DNA from: Pseudomonadota bacterium | GTDB lineage: Bacteria; Pseudomonadota; Alphaproteobacteria; Micropepsales; Micropepsaceae | Direction of reading: 5' to 3' | NCBI GenBank assembly: GCA_021808875.1 | Contig: JAKBAU010000039.1 | Span: forward strand, 1 to 17,351 | Length of the DNA stretch: 17,351 nucleotides | In this document: positions 13,694 to 17,351 of the stretch, piece by piece | Layout of the letters: each line of letters starts with the position of its first letter | How positions within the stretch are numbered: position 1 is the first letter of the stretch | Program-made: the position numbers and the translations under genes | The notes under the pieces: model-generated | What the model saw: only the letters and a program-made list of their open reading frames with translations | Told to the model about the DNA's origin: nothing | Databases searched by the model: none

Positions 13694-15108
13694 CACCAGC
13701 GGCCCTCCAACAGCGCGCGCGCGTCGGTCAGGTGGCCGGTGACGCAGGCTGCGGCCGCCATGGCCGGGGACATCAGGTGCGTGCGCGCGCCCGGCCCCTG
13801 CCGCCCCTTGAAATTGCGGTTCGTGGTGGACGCGCAGCGCTCGCCAGGCGCCACCACATCGCCGTTCATACCGACGCACATCGAACAGCCGGACTCCGCC
13901 CATTCCAGCCCGGCGGCGGTAAAGATCCGGTCCAGGCCCTCCTGCTCCGCTTGTCGCTTCACCAGCGATGACCCGGGTGAGACGAGTCCGGGCACGCACG
14001 CCACGCGCCCCGCCAGCACGGCGGCTGCGGCACGAAGATCCTCGATACGGCTGTTCGTGCAAGACCCGATGAAGACCCGATCCACTCGGATGTCCGTCAC
14101 ACTCTGCCCGGGCGCAAGCCCCATGTACGCGAGCGCGTCGCGAACATGCGCGGCCCGCCCAGCGTCGGCGATGGCCGCCGGGTCCGGCAGGCGCGCAGTG
14201 ATCGATACGGCGTCCTCCGGATTGGTGCCCCAGGTCACGACGGGCGCGATCTGCGTTGCATCCAGTGTCACCACTTGGTCGAACGCCGCGTCCGCATCGC
14301 TCGGCAGCGCGTGCCACGCCATCTCGGCCCGGGCGAGGATATCGCCGTCCGGCGTACCGGGCCGGCCGCGCACGAACGCCAGGGTTGTCGCGTCGGGGGC
14401 CACCATGCCGCAGCGCGCGCCGCACTCGACCGAGAGGTTGCACAGCGTCATGCGCCCCTCCATCGAAAGCGCCCGGATCGCGCTGCCGGCATATTCGATT
14501 GCGTGACCCTGCGCCCCATCGGCGCCGATGCGGGCGACGATCGATAGCGCGATGTCCTTGGCTGCGACGCCGGGGCCGGCGCGCCCGTCGACGTGCACCA
14601 GCATGCGCTTCGGCCGGCGCTGCCACAGCGTTTGCGTCATCAGCACATGCGCCACGTCCGAGGCGCCGATGCCGAACGCGATCGCACCGAACGCGCCATG
14701 CGTGGAGGTGTGACTGTCGCCACAGACAATGGTCAGCCCCGGCAGGGTCAGCCCCTGCTCCGGCCCGACCACATGCACGATGCCCTGGCGCGGATCGCGC
14801 AGCCCGAACAGACGAATGCCATGCGCGCGCGTGTTGTCGTCCAGCCGTGCGACCATCCGCCGCACGGCCTCATTCGCGATCGCGGTGTCGCGGCCACGCG
14901 TCGGCACGTAATGGTCGGCGACCCCGAACGTGCGGTCGGGCCGGGCCACGCCGGCGCCGCGTGCGGCGATCTGGCCGAATGCATGGTGCGAGCCCTCATG
15001 CACGAAATGTCGGTCGATCCACAGAAGGCTCTGCCCGTCTTCACGAGAGAGGACCGTGTGTGCGTCCCATACCTTGTCGAACAGGGTTCTTGGCGCCTCG
15101 CTGCCCAT
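13693..15108 (-). CDS. 3-isopropylmalate dehydratase-type large subunit (LeuC-like)
   Basis: The 471-residue aconitase-family subunit carries the [4Fe-4S] cluster of a hydro-lyase that moves a hydroxyl group between neighbouring carbons. The three cluster cysteines are present: C350 in GSCTNSR, and C408 and C411 in SGCSMCVGMN. Other family signatures are the DRHFVHE block (32-38), DHYVPT (65-70) and CGDSHTSTHGAFGAIAFGIG (129-148). In usual LeuC the sequence after VHE reads VTSPQAF; here it is GSHHAF. The start at 15108 is preceded by GGGGAGGCGG and gives the normal family length; upstream in-frame codons have no homology. It is cotranscribed with the LeuD-like gene and diverges from a GntR regulator. 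Substrate could be isopropylmalate, a methyl-substituted malate or a similar acid. Confidence 0.88.
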   Translation of the reverse strand: MGSEAPRTLFDKVWDAHTVLSREDGQSLLWIDRHFVHEGSHHAFGQIAARGAGVARPDRTFGVADHYVPTRGRDTAIANEAVRRMVARLDDNTRAHGIRLFGLRDPRQGIVHVVGPEQGLTLPGLTIVCGDSHTSTHGAFGAIAFGIGASDVAHVLMTQTLWQRRPKRMLVHVDGRAGPGVAAKDIALSIVARIGADGAQGHAIEYAGSAIRALSMEGRMTLCNLSVECGARCGMVAPDATTLAFVRGRPGTPDGDILARAEMAWHALPSDADAAFDQVVTLDATQIAPVVTWGTNPEDAVSITARLPDPAAIADAGRAAHVRDALAYMGLAPGQSVTDIRVDRVFIGSCTNSRIEDLRAAAAVLAGRVACVPGLVSPGSSLVKRQAEQEGLDRIFTAAGLEWAESGCSMCVGMNGDVVAPGERCASTTNRNFKGRQGPGARTHLMSPAMAAAACVTGHLTDARALLEGRW

Positions 15109-15147
15109 GCCACCGCCTCCCCACGCGGAGTGTCCGATCACGCCCTC

Positions 15148-15176
15148 AGTATCGGGGCATTTTCCGGTTGACGCAA
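15148..15176 (-). promoter_or_regulatory. Candidate leuCD promoter
   Basis: On the minus strand, TTGCGT (15176-15171) and GATACT (15153-15148) are separated by 17 bp. The -10 box matches 4 of 6 consensus positions and the -35 box only 3 of 6. Transcription would start near 15141, giving a leader of about 33 nt that includes the ribosome binding site. Confidence 0.35.
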
Positions 15177-15179
15177 CCG
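15165..15179. repeat. Inverted repeat over both -35 boxes
   Basis: CGGTTG (15165-15170) and CAACCG (15174-15179) are exact reverse complements around ACG. The repeat covers the -35 boxes of both candidate promoters and could be a regulator site. Confidence 0.5.
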
Positions 15180-15195
15180 CGCTGTCTCGTATCCT
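15168..15195 (+). promoter_or_regulatory. Candidate gntR promoter
   Basis: TTGACG (15168-15173, 5 of 6) and TATCCT (15190-15195, 4 of 6) are 16 bp apart. The predicted transcription start near 15202 falls almost on the ATG at 15203. Confidence 0.5.
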
Positions 15196-15201
15196 AGACA
15201 G
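15182..15201. promoter_or_regulatory. Candidate GntR operator (20-bp imperfect palindrome)
   Basis: CTGTCT (15182-15187) and AGACAG (15196-15201) are exact reverse complements with 8 bp between. Inner bases G15189/C15194 and A15191/T15192 also match, so 8 of 10 paired positions agree. It overlaps the -10 box and start point of the gntR promoter, a good place for autorepression, and lies about 40-60 bp upstream of the leuC start point. GT...AC-containing palindromes are usual targets for GntR/HutC proteins. Confidence 0.55.
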
Positions 15202-15202
15202 G

Positions 15203-16075
15203 ATGCTTGCCGGATTTCCATACAGCAAATCGTCACCGGGGGGTGGCTTGGACGCATCGGTCGAGCCGTTCAAGGCGCGCAGGATCTACCTGCTGCTCAG
15301 CGAGCGCATCGCCACGGGCGACCTCGCGGCGGGCGCGCGCCTGCCGGGGGAACCTTCGCTCGCGGCCGAGCACGGCGTCTCGCGGATGACGGTGCGACGC
15401 GCGCTGGACCAGTTGGCGCAGGTTGGCGCGGTCGAGCGGCGGCCCGGTGTGGGGACATTCGTGCGTGGCGGCAGCGTGGTGCGCGCGGTCCGGGCGGAAT
15501 TGTCCGATGTGTTCGCGCATCTGAGGGAAATGGGGCGGCGCACCGGCGTGCGGTTGCTGTCCTTCGCCTATGTCACGCCGCCCGAAGCAATCGCTGGAGC
15601 GCTCGGCCTTGCCCCTGGTCAGCGCACGCAGCGCTCGGTGCGCGTGCGCCTGATCGACGGCGCGCCGTTCTCGTGGCTGACCACGCATGTGCCTGAGAGC
15701 GTCGGCGACACCTATTCCGAGGGGGAACTCGCGTCGATGCCGCTGCTCGAACTGCTCGAACGTTCCGGCGTGGTGGCGGATCGGGCAAGCCAGACGATCG
15801 GCGCGACGCTCGCGGGACCCGAGGTCGCGGAGGCGCTGCAAGTGGACATCGGTGCGCCGTTGCTCTCGCTCACGCGCATTGTGCACGACACGTCCGGGCG
15901 GGGCGTGGAGCATCTGCATGCGCTGTATCGGCCGGACCGGTTTTCGTTCCAGATGGATCTGCTGCGCATCGGCTCGCTCGGTGAGCGCCGCTGGAAACCC
16001 CTGCCATCCGTGGCGGCAAAGGCCGGAGAGCCAGAGCCAGGGGCATCCCTTTCAAGGAGGAAAATGTCATCGTGA
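15203..16075 (+). CDS. GntR-family regulator, HutC/UTRA type
   Basis: This 290-residue transcription factor has an N-terminal winged helix (about 22-88), with the GntR pattern IYLLLSERIATGDLAAGARL, LPGEPSLAAEHGVSRMTVRR and GVGTFVRGG. It is followed by a UTRA effector-binding domain (about 110-253; conserved VEHLHALYRPDRFSF). About 37 residues beyond the UTRA domain are basic and proline-rich and look unstructured. Two starts are possible: ATG 15203, which has no clear ribosome binding site and sits at the predicted transcription start, and TTG 15248, preceded by GGGGGGTGG. I list the first. It is divergent from leuCD and its stop overlaps the next gene start by 4 bp (GTGA), so it probably controls both hydro-lyase and transporter genes. 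The effector is unknown, plausibly the transported acid or a derivative. Confidence 0.88.
   Translation: MLAGFPYSKSSPGGGLDASVEPFKARRIYLLLSERIATGDLAAGARLPGEPSLAAEHGVSRMTVRRALDQLAQVGAVERRPGVGTFVRGGSVVRAVRAELSDVFAHLREMGRRTGVRLLSFAYVTPPEAIAGALGLAPGQRTQRSVRVRLIDGAPFSWLTTHVPESVGDTYSEGELASMPLLELLERSGVVADRASQTIGATLAGPEVAEALQVDIGAPLLSLTRIVHDTSGRGVEHLHALYRPDRFSFQMDLLRIGSLGERRWKPLPSVAAKAGEPEPGASLSRRKMSS
16054..16060 (+). promoter_or_regulatory. Ribosome binding site of the binding-protein gene
   Basis: AAGGAGG lies inside the end of the gntR gene, 11 bp before the GTG at 16072. The spacing is slightly long, but no better start fits, because the Tat motif begins a few codons later. Confidence 0.65.
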
Positions 16076-17286
16076 TCACCCCCCCGCACATCAGCCGCCG
16101 TGCCCTGCTCGGGGCCGGCGCCGCGACCGTCGCGCTCGGATCGCCCGCGATCCTGCGGGCCGAGCCCGCGTCGGTGAAACTCGGCATCCTACAGCCAGTG
16201 ACTGGCGCGTTGGCGCAGGACGGCGAACTCGGACGGCACGGTGCGCAGCTCGCCATCGACGAGATCAACGCGGCCGGCGGGCTTCAGGCCCTTGGCGGGG
16301 CTAAGATCGAGATGGTGTTCGGTGACGCGCGCTCCAATCCCGAGGCGGCGACCCAGGAAGTTGAGCGCCTGCAAGGCGAAGGCGTGGCCGCGATCGTCGG
16401 CGGATTCGCAAGCCCGATCTGCCTCGCCGCCAGCCAGGCGGCCGCGCGTTACAACCTGCCATACATTGTCGATGTCGGCGTGTCCGACCAGATCGTTAAG
16501 CGCGGGCTGACCAACACATTCCGCTTCGCGCCGGGCTTTGGCATGGTGACGTCCGTGGCGCTCGACAATCTCGTCAAGCTCAATGACGCGGCCGGCAAGC
16601 CGGCCAAGACCGTGGTGCTGGTCCATGAGGATGGATTGTTCGGCAGCGGGCTCGCCAAGCTGATGCAGACGGAACTGCCGAAGCGCGGATTCGAAATTCT
16701 GGAGACAATCGCGCACCCGACGCCGGCGCGCGACATGTCCAACGTGGCGCTGCGCATCCGTTCGCTTAATCCCGATCTGGTCATTCCGTCGAGCTATTAC
16801 GGCGAATTTGTGCTGCTCGCGCGCACCATGTTGCAGCAGCACATCCGCCCGAAGGGCATCTACTGCGTCCTGAACGGCGCTGCGTCCAACTACCGGTTCG
16901 TTCGCGAATTTCCGGAAGCGGCGGCGGCGGTCATGGACTGCAACCACTGGGCGGACCCACGCAACCCGAAAGCGCAGGCGCTGAAGAAGCAGGTGCAGGA
17001 TGCCGGGAAGCTATGGGCCTATAATGTTCCGTTGAACTATTCCTGCGTGAAGCTGGTGGCGGACGCCATCAGCCATGCGGGCGGAGCGGATCGCGGTAAG
17101 ATCGTGGATGCGCTCGCCGCTTCGACGTTCAAGGATCACATCATGCCGTATGGTCCGACCCGATTCGTCAATGGCCAGAACCAGGGGGCGGCGCCGGTCA
17201 ACCTGCAAGTTCAGGATGGCGACATCAAGGTGATATTCCCGACGGAGTTCGCTGATGCGAAGCCCGTGTTCCCGCGCCCGGCCTGA
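16072..17286 (+). CDS. ABC transporter substrate-binding protein, LivK family, Tat-exported
   Basis: The 404-residue protein belongs to the periplasmic binding proteins of the branched-chain amino acid/hydrophobic acid transporters (Peripla_BP_6 type). The signal peptide has a twin-arginine motif (S8-R9-R10-A-L-L in ISRRALLGAGA) and probable cleavage after ILRA (residue 30), so export is in folded form. The mature part starts VKLGILQPVTGALAQDG, the standard first strand and ligand-binding loop, followed by ELGRHGAQLAIDEINAAGG. GGFASPICLA and ASQAAARYNLPYIV match the family. A GTG start overlaps the gntR stop. A permease gene appears to begin 21 bp later. Ligands in this family include amino acids, amides, urea, aromatic and short aliphatic acids; the ligand here cannot be read from sequence. 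Confidence 0.9.
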   Translation: MITPPHISRRALLGAGAATVALGSPAILRAEPASVKLGILQPVTGALAQDGELGRHGAQLAIDEINAAGGLQALGGAKIEMVFGDARSNPEAATQEVERLQGEGVAAIVGGFASPICLAASQAAARYNLPYIVDVGVSDQIVKRGLTNTFRFAPGFGMVTSVALDNLVKLNDAAGKPAKTVVLVHEDGLFGSGLAKLMQTELPKRGFEILETIAHPTPARDMSNVALRIRSLNPDLVIPSSYYGEFVLLARTMLQQHIRPKGIYCVLNGAASNYRFVREFPEAAAAVMDCNHWADPRNPKAQALKKQVQDAGKLWAYNVPLNYSCVKLVADAISHAGGADRGKIVDALAASTFKDHIMPYGPTRFVNGQNQGAAPVNLQVQDGDIKVIFPTEFADAKPVFPRPA

Positions 17287-17307
17287 GACGAAACGGGAAC
17301 AGCGGGC

Positions 17308-17351
17308 GTGTACTCGCCGGAGATTGTCTTAGAGGCCGTGGTGAATGGGCT
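17308..17351 (+). CDS. Start of a LivH-type ABC permease, cut by the window edge
   Basis: From GTG 17308 the frame reads (M)YSPEIVLEAVVNGL and stays open to the last base. The pattern of a short amphipathic stretch ending in VNGL is the usual beginning of LivH-like permeases, which follow a binding-protein gene in this transporter class. Only 14 codons are visible and the ribosome binding site is weak, so the call rests on pattern and position. Confidence 0.55.
   Translation, partial: MYSPEIVLEAVVNG

Larger units (their letters stand above)
15109..15202. promoter_or_regulatory. Divergent leuC/gntR control region
   Basis: This 94-bp region separates the leuC-like start codon (leftward) from the first gntR start candidate (rightward). 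It contains the leuC ribosome binding site, two inverted repeats and two candidate promoters that overlap at their -35 boxes. The layout is typical for a regulator that controls itself and its divergent target. Confidence 0.7.

Noticed and set aside
13694..14626. N-terminal extension of the LeuD-like protein
   Set aside because: The extension is a shadow of leuC in another frame; the LeuD domain starts at the ATG at 13693, which overlaps the leuC stop.
15109..15273. Longer LeuC start at 15273
   Set aside because: The added 55 residues have no LeuC homology, overlap the gntR gene and its promoter, and 15108 has a good ribosome binding site.

Overview
The window looks like chromosomal DNA from a GC-rich alphaproteobacterium. 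The main clue is a full-length CtrA cell-cycle regulator beside flagellar export genes. A Rhodospirillales/Acetobacteraceae-type host is a reasonable guess, but the sequence alone does not prove it. All major genes are intact. I see no RNA genes, insertion sequences, CRISPR arrays or phage genes.

Left part (1-5876), motility and surface: ctrA on the minus strand diverges from fliI (flagellar export ATPase), which is followed closely by a small helical FliJ-like gene. Then come UDP-glucose 6-dehydrogenase and a fused methyltransferase-glycosyltransferase. The fusion gene and the spacer before it are visibly more AT-rich than the rest. A sugar-modification job on flagellum or cell surface is the simplest reading, but it is inferred from position.

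Spacer (5877-6190): a 314-bp region without a credible gene. It holds a candidate promoter, a strong leader hairpin and the ribosome binding site of the next operon. It also marks a shift to GC-rich catabolic genes.

Middle part (6191-13049), beta-oxidation operon: an enoyl-CoA hydratase/3-hydroxyacyl-CoA dehydrogenase fusion, an acyl-CoA ligase and two acyl-CoA dehydrogenases are packed with 4-bp or near-zero junctions. This is the order of the Rhodopseudomonas palustris dicarboxylate operon pimFABCDE with the thiolase pimB missing. A secreted von Willebrand A-type DUF1194 protein closes the operon and its end overlaps the end of the convergent leuD gene by 13 bp.

Right part (13037-17351): a leuC-leuD pair on the minus strand diverges from a GntR/HutC regulator. 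The regulator overlaps a Tat-exported ABC-transporter binding protein, which is followed by the first codons of a LivH-type permease. The 94-bp divergent region carries two inverted repeats lying on back-to-back candidate promoters. No leuB is seen, and the setting (regulator plus transporter) suggests that this LeuCD may be a catabolic hydro-lyase rather than the leucine-pathway enzyme. A working hypothesis is that the middle and right parts together form a locus for uptake and oxidation of an aliphatic or branched (di)carboxylic acid.
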